A stretch of 29,052 nucleotides of DNA from Pseudomonadota bacterium (GTDB lineage: Bacteria; Pseudomonadota; Alphaproteobacteria; Rhizobiales; Hyphomicrobiaceae), in contig JAFAFW010000093.1 of the NCBI GenBank assembly GCA_023423275.1, positions 1-29,052 of the forward strand, read 5' to 3'. The translations under genes were made by a program, and so were the position numbers. Shown here piece by piece: positions 16,964 through 24,540 of this stretch (position 1 is the stretch's first letter; every line of letters begins with the position of its first letter). The notes beneath the pieces are model-generated. The model had not been told where the DNA came from. It did not search any database and saw nothing but the letters and a program-made list of their open reading frames with translations.

Positions 16964-17883
16964 CGCCGCCTGCCCCCGAAGTCGACGCGCATTGCCATGA
17001 CATAGATCGTCGTGAGCAGCGCGATGATGAAGAACAGCAGGGTCGAGGCCGCCGATCCGTAGCCGACGTCCTGAAAGTCCACCAGTTCGCGGCGTGCAAA
17101 GACGGATAACGTCATGGTCGCGTCGGTCGTGCCTGTCATGACGTAGACCAGATCGAACATCCGCATCGCATCGAGCAGGCGGAAAATCACCGCGATCGCC
17201 AGCGCGGGCGCGATGAGCGGCAGCGTAATCTGGAAGAACACCCGGATCGGATGAATGCCATCGACGCGGGCGGCTTCGTAGCAATCCTTCGGCACCATTT
17301 GCAAAGCGGCGAGCGCCAGCAGCGCGACGAACGGTGTCGTCTTCCAGACATCGACCATGATGACCGAGAGCAGCGACAGGGCCGGATCCGCGAGCCAGGC
17401 GACCGGCTCCGCAATCAGTCCAAACTTCAGCATGGCATCATTGACCACGCCGAACTGGCTGTTGAGCATCCAGCCCCACATCTTCGCCGAGACCACGGTG
17501 GGGATGGCCCATGGAACCAGCAGAGCAGCCCGCATCAACCCACGGCCCGGAAACTGCGCGGCCAGCAGCACGGCAATCGCCACGCCGAGGATCGTTTCGA
17601 GTGTCACCGACGCGATGGCGAAGATCAGCGTGTTGCGCAGCGCCATGCGCCATTGTGGATCGGCCAGGATGCCATACCAGTGGCCGTTATCGTAAGCGAG
17701 ATAGTTCGAGAGACCGACGAAACTGTACCGGCTCATATCGACGAGCGTTGCGTTCGTGAGGCTGAAATAAAACGTCCGCAACAGCGGCCACGCCGCGACA
17801 ATCGCGAGGATGAGCAGCATCGGCGAGAGAAACAGCCAGGCCGCCCGCGCCCGCTCGGAAAGTAGGTTACCCCCGTTCCTCAT
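16960..17883 (-). CDS. ggtC: ABC transporter permease 1 (MalF-like)
   Basis: A 307-residue CUT1 permease with six helices. The first spans about 15-35 (WLFLSPMLLILAIVAAWPLL), and the EAA loop is CYEAARVDGIHPIRVFFQIT. The start ATG shares one base with the stop of the binding-protein gene (TGATG); a GTG one codon upstream is the alternative. Family members with this N-terminal length lack MalF's large periplasmic insertion and resemble UgpA, ThuF and GgtC. Position in the operon between binding protein and second permease is standard for this transporter class. Confidence 0.85.
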   Translation of the reverse strand: MRNGGNLLSERARAAWLFLSPMLLILAIVAAWPLLRTFYFSLTNATLVDMSRYSFVGLSNYLAYDNGHWYGILADPQWRMALRNTLIFAIASVTLETILGVAIAVLLAAQFPGRGLMRAALLVPWAIPTVVSAKMWGWMLNSQFGVVNDAMLKFGLIAEPVAWLADPALSLLSVIMVDVWKTTPFVALLALAALQMVPKDCYEAARVDGIHPIRVFFQITLPLIAPALAIAVIFRLLDAMRMFDLVYVMTGTTDATMTLSVFARRELVDFQDVGYGSAASTLLFFIIALLTTIYVMAMRVDFGGRRR

Positions 17884-19160
17884 CACCAGCCAGCCCTGTA
17901 TTTCAGTCTGTCGAGTTCTTCGGCCAGTTGTTCGACACGCGCCTGGGCGGGCTGCCCGGCGAGAATGTCATGTGCGGCCCTCCAGACGTCGCTTGAAAGG
18001 CGATTGTAATGCGGGCCTGCAATACGTGATGGCCGGGCCGTCGCGTTGCGAAGCGGATCGAGCAGGTCTGCGAAAAAGGGGTTTGCGGCCAAGACTTCCG
18101 GATCATCGTAAAGGGCCGGGATTGTCGGATTATACGAGGCCTTGACCGCACGCTTCTTCTGCTGGGCGGCGCTTGTCAGAAATCGCACAAGATCGGCGGA
18201 TTCTTCCGGATGCGCCGAGTAGCGCGAAACCGCCAGATGCCAGCCGCCGAGGGTTCCGGAGATCCTGCCTTCGGGTCCGTCACCTTTTGGAAGCGGAATG
18301 ACGCCGACCTTGCCGCGCACAGGGCTATCCTCGCCTTGTGCCAACATCCACGCGTAAGGCCAGTTGCGCATGAATACCGCGTTTCCAGTTTGGAAAACGC
18401 CGCGCGCCGCTTCCTCGTCGAAGTTGAGGACACCCCTGGGGGAGATATCGCCGACCCAGCGTCCGGCCAGGCTCAAGGCTGCAATCGCCCGCGGATTGTT
18501 GACGGTAATGTTGCCATTGGCGTCGATGAGTGTGCCGCCGCCGAAGGAGTCGATCCATTCCAGGGCATTGCACGTCAGGCCTTCATAGGCTTTGCCCTGG
18601 AACACGAATCCCCAGAGCCGCGGATTTCCTGCGGCGCGTTCCGCGTCCATGATTTTCTTTGCGGCAACCGTCATCTCCTGCCACGTGCCGGGTGGAGAAA
18701 GGCCATGCTGCGCGAGTAGATCCTTTCGGAAATACAGAACGCCCACATCCGTCCACCACGGCATCGCGACCAGCCGTCCGTCGATGGTGTCGTTTTCGAT
18801 CAGGACGGGGAAATGCGCTTTGGGCGTATCTCCAACGTAAGGCTTTAAATCAGTCAAGTGACTGGCGAGCATCCCGGCCCAGACGACGTCGATCTGGAGA
18901 ACATCGATGTCGCGCGCGCGCGAGGCAAGCATCTGCAGGTAGAGCGCAAGTCGGTCGGTGGAGGAGTTCGGTGTCGTGACGATGGTCACCTGATTGCCGG
19001 TCTGACCTTCCCATTCGGCAACCGCGTCCTTGCACAGCTCCAGCTCGATGCCGAGCGCACCACACGCAATGGCAATTTTCACCGGGGCGGCGGTTGACGG
19101 CTGTGCAGCCATCACCACGAGGCTGAAGGCGAGTAGAACGCTGGTGGCCAGCGCCTGCAT
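17883..19160 (-). CDS. ggtB: ABC transporter substrate-binding protein, probable glucosylglycerol/trehalose binding (GgtB/ThuE-like)
   Basis: A 425-residue cluster-B (MalE-type) periplasmic binding protein. The signal peptide MQALATSVLLAFSLVVMAAQ ends near PSTAA. Family features include FPVLIENDTIDGRLVAMPWW, TDVGVLYFRKDLL, TLGGWHLAVSRYS and the C-terminal helix region. The pattern GRLVAMPWWTDVGVLYFR is shared by trehalose, sucrose and glucosylglycerol binders (ThuE, AglE, GgtB). The ATG shares a base with the ggpS stop (TGATG). Because GgpS is directly upstream, glucosylglycerol is the best guess for the ligand; trehalose cannot be excluded. No lipobox was seen, so it is probably soluble in the periplasm. 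Confidence 0.82.
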   Translation of the reverse strand: MQALATSVLLAFSLVVMAAQPSTAAPVKIAIACGALGIELELCKDAVAEWEGQTGNQVTIVTTPNSSTDRLALYLQMLASRARDIDVLQIDVVWAGMLASHLTDLKPYVGDTPKAHFPVLIENDTIDGRLVAMPWWTDVGVLYFRKDLLAQHGLSPPGTWQEMTVAAKKIMDAERAAGNPRLWGFVFQGKAYEGLTCNALEWIDSFGGGTLIDANGNITVNNPRAIAALSLAGRWVGDISPRGVLNFDEEAARGVFQTGNAVFMRNWPYAWMLAQGEDSPVRGKVGVIPLPKGDGPEGRISGTLGGWHLAVSRYSAHPEESADLVRFLTSAAQQKKRAVKASYNPTIPALYDDPEVLAANPFFADLLDPLRNATARPSRIAGPHYNRLSSDVWRAAHDILAGQPAQARVEQLAEELDRLKYRAGW

Positions 19161-20680
19161 CACGCTGCTGCCTGAGCTTTTAGGCGGCGCAATGCAGCGG
19201 AGATGTCATCGAATTGCTCAGAGACCTGGTCAGCCCAGCGGCCGAGATCGTAGTGCCGGACCACTTGACCCATCTGCGCCATCCTCTCGCGGGATTCGGC
19301 TTCCGGCATGTCGATGGCCTGGTCCAGCGCACGATCCATATCGCGGTTGGAGTAGGGATTGGTCAGCACGGCTTGCGGAAGCTCGACGGCGCAGCCGGCG
19401 AATTCCGACAGGATCAGCGCGCCGGGACGTCCCTGCTTCGCCGCCACGAATTCCTTCGCAACCAGGTTCAGGCCGTCACGCAGCGGTGTCGTCACGCAGA
19501 CGTCGGCAATGCGGAAGTAGGCAACCAGGCGCTCGAAGGGAATGGCGTTCGAGAACAGCACGACGGGTGTCCAGTCGAGCTTGGAAAACCGTCCATTGAT
19601 GCGTCCGACCAATCCCTCGATCTCGCGCTGGGTCTCCTCGTAAATCTTCATGGTCGCAGCAGCGCGAACGGAGGTGACGAGCATCTTCACCTCGCCGATC
19701 AGCTCCGGGCGCCGTTCCATGAGACGCTCGAACGCAAACAGACATTCGATCATGCCTTTTGTGTAATCCGTCCGGCCCACGGTCATGAGAAGCCTGCGTC
19801 CGCCGAGATCCGCGAGAAGCTGCTCCTGCAGCAGCTTGTTGTCCTCGGCGTTGACGTAGGATTCAACGAGATCGGGATTGGTTCCGACCGGGCTGACGCT
19901 GAGACGTACCGACCTGTCCCCGATGCGCAGACTCGTCGGCACTTCCGGCTCGGACAGCGCGGTGCCGGAGGGCGACAGCCCGTCTTCGACCGGTTCCGAA
20001 GCCTCGACCTCGGCGCGGTTCAGGGCGCGCGCCACATCCGCGAAGTTTTTCGCGTAGCGTGGGATGTGGAAGCCGACCAGGTCGCAATCGAGCAGGCTGT
20101 CGATGATCTCGCGCCGCCAGGGCAGCACATTGAAAACGTCCGCCGCGGGAAACGGCGTATGATGGAAGAACGCAATGCGGACATCCGGCTTCAGGCGGCG
20201 CAGATAAGCCGGCACGAGCCAGAGATTGTAATCGTGGACCCAGACGAGCCCGTCATCTTCCACCCGTTCGGCGGCTGCTTCGGCGAACAGGCGGTTCACT
20301 TCGCGGAACGTCTGCCAGTCGACATTCTCATACTGGAAGAGGCTCGGAAACGAATGCAGGATCGGCCATAACGCTTCTTTCGACGTCACGTGATAGAAGC
20401 TCTCGACCTGCTCCGCGGTCAGAGGCAGTCGGGATACGGAATAGCCGCCGTTGGGATCTTCGACGTGGATCACGCGCTCGAAATCGACGCCTTTTTCCGG
20501 ATCATAGATTTTCCACGCGACCCAGGCACCCGCATCGGGCGGCAGCCGGTGAAAGAAGCTTTTCAACGTCGGCACGATTCCGTTGGGGCTTTTATGGGTC
20601 CGATAGACGATGCGGCCGTCGACAACCACTTCGTCATTGGGCTGGCGGTGATAGACGATCACCAGTGATGATTTACTCAA
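19160..20680 (-). CDS. ggpS: Glucosylglycerol-phosphate synthase GgpS
   Basis: A GT20 glycosyltransferase that makes glucosylglycerol phosphate from ADP-glucose and glycerol 3-phosphate. It has 506 residues; Synechocystis GgpS has 499. The N-terminus SSLVIVYHRQPNDEV and SPNGIVPTLKSFF closely match my recollection of cyanobacterial GgpS, and differ from the OtsA N-terminus with its GGL loop. Further GgpS-like blocks are PLTAEQVESFYHVTSKEALW, PILHSFPSLFQYENVDW, VHDYNLWLVPAYLRRLKPD, FFHHTPFPAADVFNVLPWR, DGLNLVAKEFVAAK and LSEFAGCAVELPQAVLTNPY. The start is TTG at 20680, supported by AAGGGGG eight bases upstream and by the alignment; the open frame continues upstream only as an overlap with the phosphatase gene. 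Trehalose-phosphate synthase is the alternative call and is less likely. Confidence 0.88.
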   Translation of the reverse strand: MSKSSLVIVYHRQPNDEVVVDGRIVYRTHKSPNGIVPTLKSFFHRLPPDAGAWVAWKIYDPEKGVDFERVIHVEDPNGGYSVSRLPLTAEQVESFYHVTSKEALWPILHSFPSLFQYENVDWQTFREVNRLFAEAAAERVEDDGLVWVHDYNLWLVPAYLRRLKPDVRIAFFHHTPFPAADVFNVLPWRREIIDSLLDCDLVGFHIPRYAKNFADVARALNRAEVEASEPVEDGLSPSGTALSEPEVPTSLRIGDRSVRLSVSPVGTNPDLVESYVNAEDNKLLQEQLLADLGGRRLLMTVGRTDYTKGMIECLFAFERLMERRPELIGEVKMLVTSVRAAATMKIYEETQREIEGLVGRINGRFSKLDWTPVVLFSNAIPFERLVAYFRIADVCVTTPLRDGLNLVAKEFVAAKQGRPGALILSEFAGCAVELPQAVLTNPYSNRDMDRALDQAIDMPEAESRERMAQMGQVVRHYDLGRWADQVSEQFDDISAALRRLKAQAAA

Positions 20681-21413
20681 AGCTTCGGCCCCCTTTGAAC
20701 CTGAAGTGACGGATCGCGTCGGAAATTCCCGCCGCGCCGGGCAGCGAACTGCAGTAGACGTTGGAGAGGTCGCGCACGGCTGCCGCGAGGCGGGCCTCGG
20801 AATTGCCGACCGCGACACCCTTGAACCCCGTCTGGAACAAGGACAGGTCGTTCATCGTGTCGCCTGCGACCAGAAGGGCGTCCGGGTCGAAACCAAGCGC
20901 CTCCACGAGCCTGACGAGTGTCGGCCCTTTTGAAATGCCTTTGGGCAGGACATCGAAGAACCGGTCGGCGGAGAGAAGGCAGTCGAACCCAGCGGCCTCG
21001 ACTTTGGCCGCGCTTTGCGGCGAGAGGGCGCCCGGGTCGTAATCGTAGCTGACGCGATGGCGGAACGGTATGTCCTGAAGCTTTAATCCGGGATCGCCGT
21101 CGAGCAGGGCTGCGACGCCCGCGTTGGCATTGTTCCAGAGAGCCGCAATCGGCGCCTCGAGCGCGGTGACCGGCTGCAGGTTTTGGCCGTCGTAAATCGA
21201 GGTGCCGACGTCACCGACAATATAGTCCGGCCTCGGCATCCCGGGCGTTGCGATCAACTCAGCGATAAAATCGATATCCCTGCCGGTCACAAAGATCAGG
21301 ATCACATCGTCACGCGCGTCCAGGTGAGAATAAAGCGCGCTGCGATCGTCGTTCGTGCCGCCGAGAAATGTACCGTCGAGATCGGTGGCGAGCACTAAAT
21401 TCGCCGCCGTCAT
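20673..21413 (-). CDS. HAD-family phosphatase, probable glucosylglycerol-phosphate phosphatase
   Basis: A 246-residue HAD hydrolase of the sucrose-phosphatase/Cof-like (C2B cap) class. Motif I is DLDGT with nucleophile Asp11 and acid Asp13, the motif II Thr lies in FVTGR, motif III is Lys162, and motif IV is GDTMNDLSLF (Asp185, Asp189). In this class the enzyme removes phosphate from sugar phosphates. Its location directly before ggpS, with an 8-base overlap, points to dephosphorylation of glucosylglycerol phosphate. In some heterotrophic bacteria an N-terminal HAD domain is fused to GgpS (GgpPS), which is the same order as here. The ATG overlaps the gpsA stop (ATGA). It is not obviously related to the Synechocystis phosphatase StpA/GgpP. 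Confidence 0.85.
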   Translation of the reverse strand: MTAANLVLATDLDGTFLGGTNDDRSALYSHLDARDDVILIFVTGRDIDFIAELIATPGMPRPDYIVGDVGTSIYDGQNLQPVTALEAPIAALWNNANAGVAALLDGDPGLKLQDIPFRHRVSYDYDPGALSPQSAAKVEAAGFDCLLSADRFFDVLPKGISKGPTLVRLVEALGFDPDALLVAGDTMNDLSLFQTGFKGVAVGNSEARLAAAVRDLSNVYCSSLPGAAGISDAIRHFRFKGGRSFE

Positions 21414-22537
21414 GCCGGCATGACCTCCTTGATTCTCTTGCGAGCTGGATTTGGAATCCGTCGGCCGTTCTCGTAGGGGTACGCTTCCGCCCGAATATCG
21501 GCGGTCATCAGCTTGCCGATGGCCTGTTCGACCGGCTGTCCGCCCAGGATCTCTTCGACGGCCGAGCAGATCGGCATCGCGATGCCGACGCTCGCAGCGA
21601 GCCGGACCACGGACCGCGCATTCACGACGCCTTCCACGACGGGGCCATCTTCGCGCAATGCCGGGCGCTGGTTTTCACCAAGGCTTTTGCCGAATGAAAA
21701 ATTACGGGACTTCTCGCTGGAGCACGTCAGCATCAGATCGCCGGCACCGGCCAGTCCGCAAAGCGTGTCCGTACTGGCGCCCAGTGCGCGGCCCAGCCGA
21801 ATGATCTCGGCAAGTCCGCGTGTGATGATAGCTGCCCGTGTATTGGCGCCCATGCCGCGTCCTGCGGCAACGCCACAGGCGATGGCGAGGACGTTCTTGG
21901 CAGCGCCGCCGATTTCGACGCCGATGACGTCGTCCGACAGGTAAGGGCGGAACGTCGGTGTGGCGAACGTCACCGCGACACGCGCGGCCAGATGCTCCGT
22001 GTGAAACGCGTCGCCATCGAGAGGGGCAGCAATCGTCACAGCAGTCGGCAGGTTCTCAGCGACTTCCGACGCGAAGGTCGGACCGGACAGGATTGCCTGC
22101 GGCCGGTCCGGCATTTCCGCCGTAATGACCTCGCTCATCAGAAGTCCGGTCTCGGCTTCGACGCCCTTGCTGCAGATGACCACCGGAATATCGCGGGGAA
22201 GCATTGTCTCGACGCGTCGCGCGATGCTCCGCAGATGCTGGGAGGGGATCACGAGCACCGCGAGCTGGCAACTCTGCAAGGCCTGCTGCAAGTTGGTGGT
22301 GACATCGATCTCGCGGGGTATCTCAACAGTCGGCAGAAAAGGATTGCGCTGCGACCGCACGACCTCTTCGACGACGGACGCCTCGCGCGCCCAGAGACAG
22401 ACGTTGCGGCGCGCACGGTGTGCCGTCAGCGCGAGGGCTGTACCCCAAGCGCCAGCGCCAATAATCGCGATGTTTTCGAATGCCCTCGGTCCTACGTCGT
22501 CTTTACAAGACCGCGTGGCTGCTCCGTTATTGTGCAC
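21410..22537 (-). CDS. gpsA: NAD(P)+-dependent glycerol-3-phosphate dehydrogenase GpsA
   Basis: A cytosolic enzyme that reduces dihydroxyacetone phosphate to sn-glycerol 3-phosphate. It has 375 residues. The dinucleotide site is GAGAWG (27-32) in ENIAIIGAGAWGTALALTAH. Catalytic and substrate residues lie in VVICSKGVEAETG (Lys124) and VEIGGAAKNVLAIACGVAAG (Lys214); GLAGAGDLMLTCSSEKSRNF is the C-terminal family block. The start is GTG at 22537 with GGAGGG five bases upstream; it gives an N-terminal extension of about 20 residues relative to most GpsA. It heads the ggp operon, so here it probably feeds GgpS as well as, or instead of, phospholipid synthesis. Whether the genome has another gpsA cannot be seen. 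Confidence 0.96.
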   Translation of the reverse strand: MHNNGAATRSCKDDVGPRAFENIAIIGAGAWGTALALTAHRARRNVCLWAREASVVEEVVRSQRNPFLPTVEIPREIDVTTNLQQALQSCQLAVLVIPSQHLRSIARRVETMLPRDIPVVICSKGVEAETGLLMSEVITAEMPDRPQAILSGPTFASEVAENLPTAVTIAAPLDGDAFHTEHLAARVAVTFATPTFRPYLSDDVIGVEIGGAAKNVLAIACGVAAGRGMGANTRAAIITRGLAEIIRLGRALGASTDTLCGLAGAGDLMLTCSSEKSRNFSFGKSLGENQRPALREDGPVVEGVVNARSVVRLAASVGIAMPICSAVEEILGGQPVEQAIGKLMTADIRAEAYPYENGRRIPNPARKRIKEVMPA

Positions 22538-22625
22538 GGTAGCCCTCCGCTGTGGTGTAAGCGACGCATTCGCCGCCAGATGATCTGGAAGCCTTCCTGG
22601 ACCCCCTCAATATTTGATGTGCGCC

Positions 22626-22654
22626 TTGATAGCGCCTTACTCCGATCGCGTCAA
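22626..22654 (-). promoter_or_regulatory. Putative sigma-70-like promoter of the gpsA-ggp-ggt operon
   Basis: On the minus strand TTGACG (22654-22649), 17 bases, then TATCAA (22631-22626). Five of six -35 and four of six -10 positions match the consensus. The transcript would start near 22619 with a leader of about 80 bases. The 5-bp inverted repeat AATTC-GTGG-GAATT (22657-22670) sits directly upstream of the -35 and could be an activator site. Confidence 0.5.
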
Positions 22655-22881
22655 CCAATTCGTGGGAATTAGGTGTTTTATTTGCAGATATTCTTGGAAA
22701 TTAGAATTTTATATTTGATTATGAAATGTTGAGCAAAAAGAAATGGCGGAGCGAAGAAGCGCGGACCCACAGGTCAAATAAAGAACGCGCCCATTACATT
22801 GTTTTGACAGTGGTCGGAGCTTTCAGTCGGGAACTTTCTCAAGCTTGGCGCTCACGCCCGGAGCTAAGCTCCTGTAAAGCA
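22655..22881. other. Intergenic stretch with an unusually AT-rich tract upstream of the ggp promoter
   Basis: No gene was accepted here. About 22671-22740 is markedly AT-rich in a GC-rich genome and contains runs such as TTAGAATTTTATATTTG. The tract starts immediately upstream of the ggp promoter -35 region, where an UP element or a nucleoid-protein or activator site would lie. A 13-base palindrome GGAGCTAAGCTCC is at 22860-22872. Neither has a known assignment. Confidence 0.4.
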
Positions 22882-22905
22882 CACGTCCCGCCGATGCGGG
22901 ACGTG
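22882..22905 (-). terminator. Hairpin after the RraA-family gene, probable terminator
   Basis: CACGTCCCGC and GCGGGACGTG form a 10-bp perfect stem with a CGAT loop, 18 bases beyond the stop of the RraA-family gene. The minus strand continues TGTGCTTTAC, a poor T-run, so it is a plausible but not ideal intrinsic terminator. Confidence 0.55.
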
Positions 22906-22922
22906 ACGCGTTCGATTGGCGA

Positions 22923-23639
22923 TCAGCGGTTGTTTTGTGCGCGCCATTTGGCGAAATCGTCCTTGGCCTTCGGATCGGTTGCCGGGTAAAGGCCCAGGAT
23001 CGACCGGCCATTGGAAACTTCGTGGGTTACGAAATCCTCGTAAGCCGTCATTGAAACAGCTTCCGTGGCGATCTCGTCCGCCATGTGCGCTGGGATGACC
23101 ACAACGCCTTCACCATCGCCAACGATCACGTCGCCGGGAAAGACCGGTGCATCGCCGCATCCGATAGGCACGTTGATGTCGATCGCCTGATGGAGCGTCA
23201 GGTTCGTCGGAGCAGACGGCCGCTGATGATAGGCTGGAATATCCAAGCGCGCGATTTCAGGCGAGTCGCGAAATCCCCCGTCCGTCACCACGCCTGCTAC
23301 GCCGCGGTGCATCATGCGCGTGACGAGGATAGAGCCCGCCGATGCCGCACGCGGATCCTTGCGGCTATCGATGACCATGACGCATCCTGCCGGACAGTCC
23401 TCGACGGCTTTGCGCTGCGGGTGGGCGCGATCTTCGAAAACAGTGATTGGATTGAGGTCCTCGCGCGCGGGAATGTAGCGCAGCGTAAACGCCTCGCCGA
23501 CCATCGGCTTGCCGTTCGGGTTGAGGGGGCTGACATTTTGAATGAACTGACTGCGCAGGCCGCGTTTGAACAGCGCCGTGCAGATGGTCGCCACGCTCAC
23601 GGTCTCAAGCTTTTTGCGGGTCTCGGGATTCATTGGCAT
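22923..23639 (-). CDS. RraA-family (HMG-aldolase-like) protein
   Basis: A 238-residue member of the RraA/4-hydroxy-4-methyl-2-oxoglutarate aldolase superfamily, often annotated as RraA or dimethylmenaquinone methyltransferase. Visible blocks are VSVATICTALFKRGLRSQF, GSILVTRMMHRGVAGVVTDG, GFRDSPEI (the conserved Arg-Asp pair of metal-dependent aldolases) and PGDVIVGDGEGVVVIPAHMA. True RraA of E. coli is about 161 residues, so this longer form is more likely a catabolic enzyme than a ribonuclease regulator. The ATG at 23639 has AGGA eight bases upstream. It follows the GntR gene by 46 bases on the same strand, so both form an operon. A retro-aldol or decarboxylase activity on a 2-oxo acid is inferred; substrate unknown. 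Confidence 0.82.
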   Translation of the reverse strand: MPMNPETRKKLETVSVATICTALFKRGLRSQFIQNVSPLNPNGKPMVGEAFTLRYIPAREDLNPITVFEDRAHPQRKAVEDCPAGCVMVIDSRKDPRAASAGSILVTRMMHRGVAGVVTDGGFRDSPEIARLDIPAYHQRPSAPTNLTLHQAIDINVPIGCGDAPVFPGDVIVGDGEGVVVIPAHMADEIATEAVSMTAYEDFVTHEVSNGRSILGLYPATDPKAKDDFAKWRAQNNR

Positions 23640-23685
23640 TTTCTTTTTCCTGGGTTGATGCCGGATCGAAACAGCAGCCGGAATA

Positions 23686-24486
23686 TCACGGGTTGCTTCG
23701 ATCTGTGAACCGATAAGCTGCGCGGGCCCTGGAGCGGGGTGTCGTGCTCGAGGGGGCGGCTTCGAACAAGTCCGGCCATTTTCGCGCAAGGTTCGGCAGC
23801 GCCGTCATCATCCCCGACAGGTGAACCCGCATGGCCCGTTCCGCGGCTGCCGGCTTTTGGGCAGTGATGGCTTTTATAATATCGGAATGCTGCTCGATCC
23901 GCTGCTTGAGCGGGCGTTCCTCCAGCAAGGTCAGATAACGAACGCGATCGAGCTGGGCCTTGGCATCTTCCACGGCGCGCCAGGCATTGGGGCGGCCGGC
24001 GACCGCGGCAAGGCGGCGATGGAACTGCTCGTCGAGTGCGAAGAACCGGCCTGCATCTTTCTCCCGGCCGGCCTGCCGCTGAAGCTTGAGCTGATGATCG
24101 AGCTCGGCAATGTCCTGCGCGGTCGCGTTACGCGCGGCTCTGCGGACGATCTCCAGTTCGACGGCCTGCCGCACGAAATGCGCGTCCTCGATCATGTGCA
24201 GGCAGATGTGGGCGATCAACGTTGCGCGCTGCGGCCTGATAATGATGAGGCCCGAACTGCTCAGGCGGATGAATGCCTCGCGAACCGGCTGCCGGCTGAC
24301 CTTGAACTTATCCGCGATGTCCTGTTCCGAGAGCGTCATGCCCGATTGCAGGCGCAGCGTGACGATCGCCTGCCGCAATGCGGCAACGATCTTTTCCGCT
24401 TTCGTCCCGGGGCGATCCTCATCGAGCGTCCACACGTCGCCGGTTGAGGAAAGATCGCTCAGATCTTGTTGTGTGTTGACTACCAT
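23686..24486 (-). CDS. GntR-family transcriptional regulator, FadR/FCD subfamily
   Basis: A 266-residue regulator. The N-terminal winged helix covers about 28-95, with EQDIADKFKVSRQPVREAFI as helix-turn-helix. The C-terminal all-helical FCD domain covers about 97-240, with candidate metal or ligand residues in DEQFHRRL (152-159), EQHSDIIKAI and VHLSGMMTAL. FCD regulators of TRAP transporter operons usually bind a sugar-acid or organic-acid inducer. The start at 24486 has no ribosome site; it lies within an 18-bp palindrome and right after a -35/-10 pair, so the mRNA may be leaderless. It diverges from dctPQM-uxuA and is cotranscribed with the RraA-family gene, making it the likely local repressor of both units. 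Confidence 0.9.
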   Translation of the reverse strand: MVVNTQQDLSDLSSTGDVWTLDEDRPGTKAEKIVAALRQAIVTLRLQSGMTLSEQDIADKFKVSRQPVREAFIRLSSSGLIIIRPQRATLIAHICLHMIEDAHFVRQAVELEIVRRAARNATAQDIAELDHQLKLQRQAGREKDAGRFFALDEQFHRRLAAVAGRPNAWRAVEDAKAQLDRVRYLTLLEERPLKQRIEQHSDIIKAITAQKPAAAERAMRVHLSGMMTALPNLARKWPDLFEAAPSSTTPRSRARAAYRFTDRSNP

Positions 24487-24498
24487 ACTAGTATGGTA
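24481..24498. promoter_or_regulatory. 18-bp perfect palindrome, probable GntR operator
   Basis: TACCATACTAGTATGGTA reads the same on both strands. It covers the regulator's ATG (24486-24484) and the putative -10 box of its promoter, and lies 43 bases before the dctP start. Size, symmetry and position in a divergent GntR/TRAP interval fit an operator controlling both directions. Confidence 0.7.
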
Positions 24499-24521
24499 CG
24501 CGACATCAGCACACACCACAA
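24493..24521 (-). promoter_or_regulatory. Putative promoter of gntR-rraA, possibly producing a leaderless mRNA
   Basis: On the minus strand TTGTGG (24521-24516), 17 bases, TACCAT (24498-24493). The expected start, about seven bases downstream, falls on the A of the gntR ATG at 24486. No Shine-Dalgarno sequence is present upstream of that ATG. The match to consensus is moderate. Confidence 0.35.
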
Positions 24522-24540
24522 TAATATTAGGGAGGAATTC

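Noticed and set aside
19214..20371. A 385-codon plus-strand open frame opposite ggpS
   Set aside because: It is an antisense shadow of a clear glycosyltransferase gene.
19160..20680. Trehalose-6-phosphate synthase (OtsA)
   Set aside because: The N-terminal nucleotide-sugar loop and many blocks match GgpS rather than OtsA, and the operon contains gpsA and no trehalose-phosphate phosphatase of the OtsB type was recognised.
22726..22989. An 87-codon plus-strand open frame in the gap between gpsA and the RraA-family gene
   Set aside because: It has no ribosome site and no recognisable domain. It runs through the terminator hairpin and into the end of the RraA-family gene on the opposite strand.
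22923..23639. RraA as regulator of ribonuclease E
   Set aside because: The protein is much longer than true RraA, retains the aldolase Arg-Asp motif and lies with a catabolic GntR gene.
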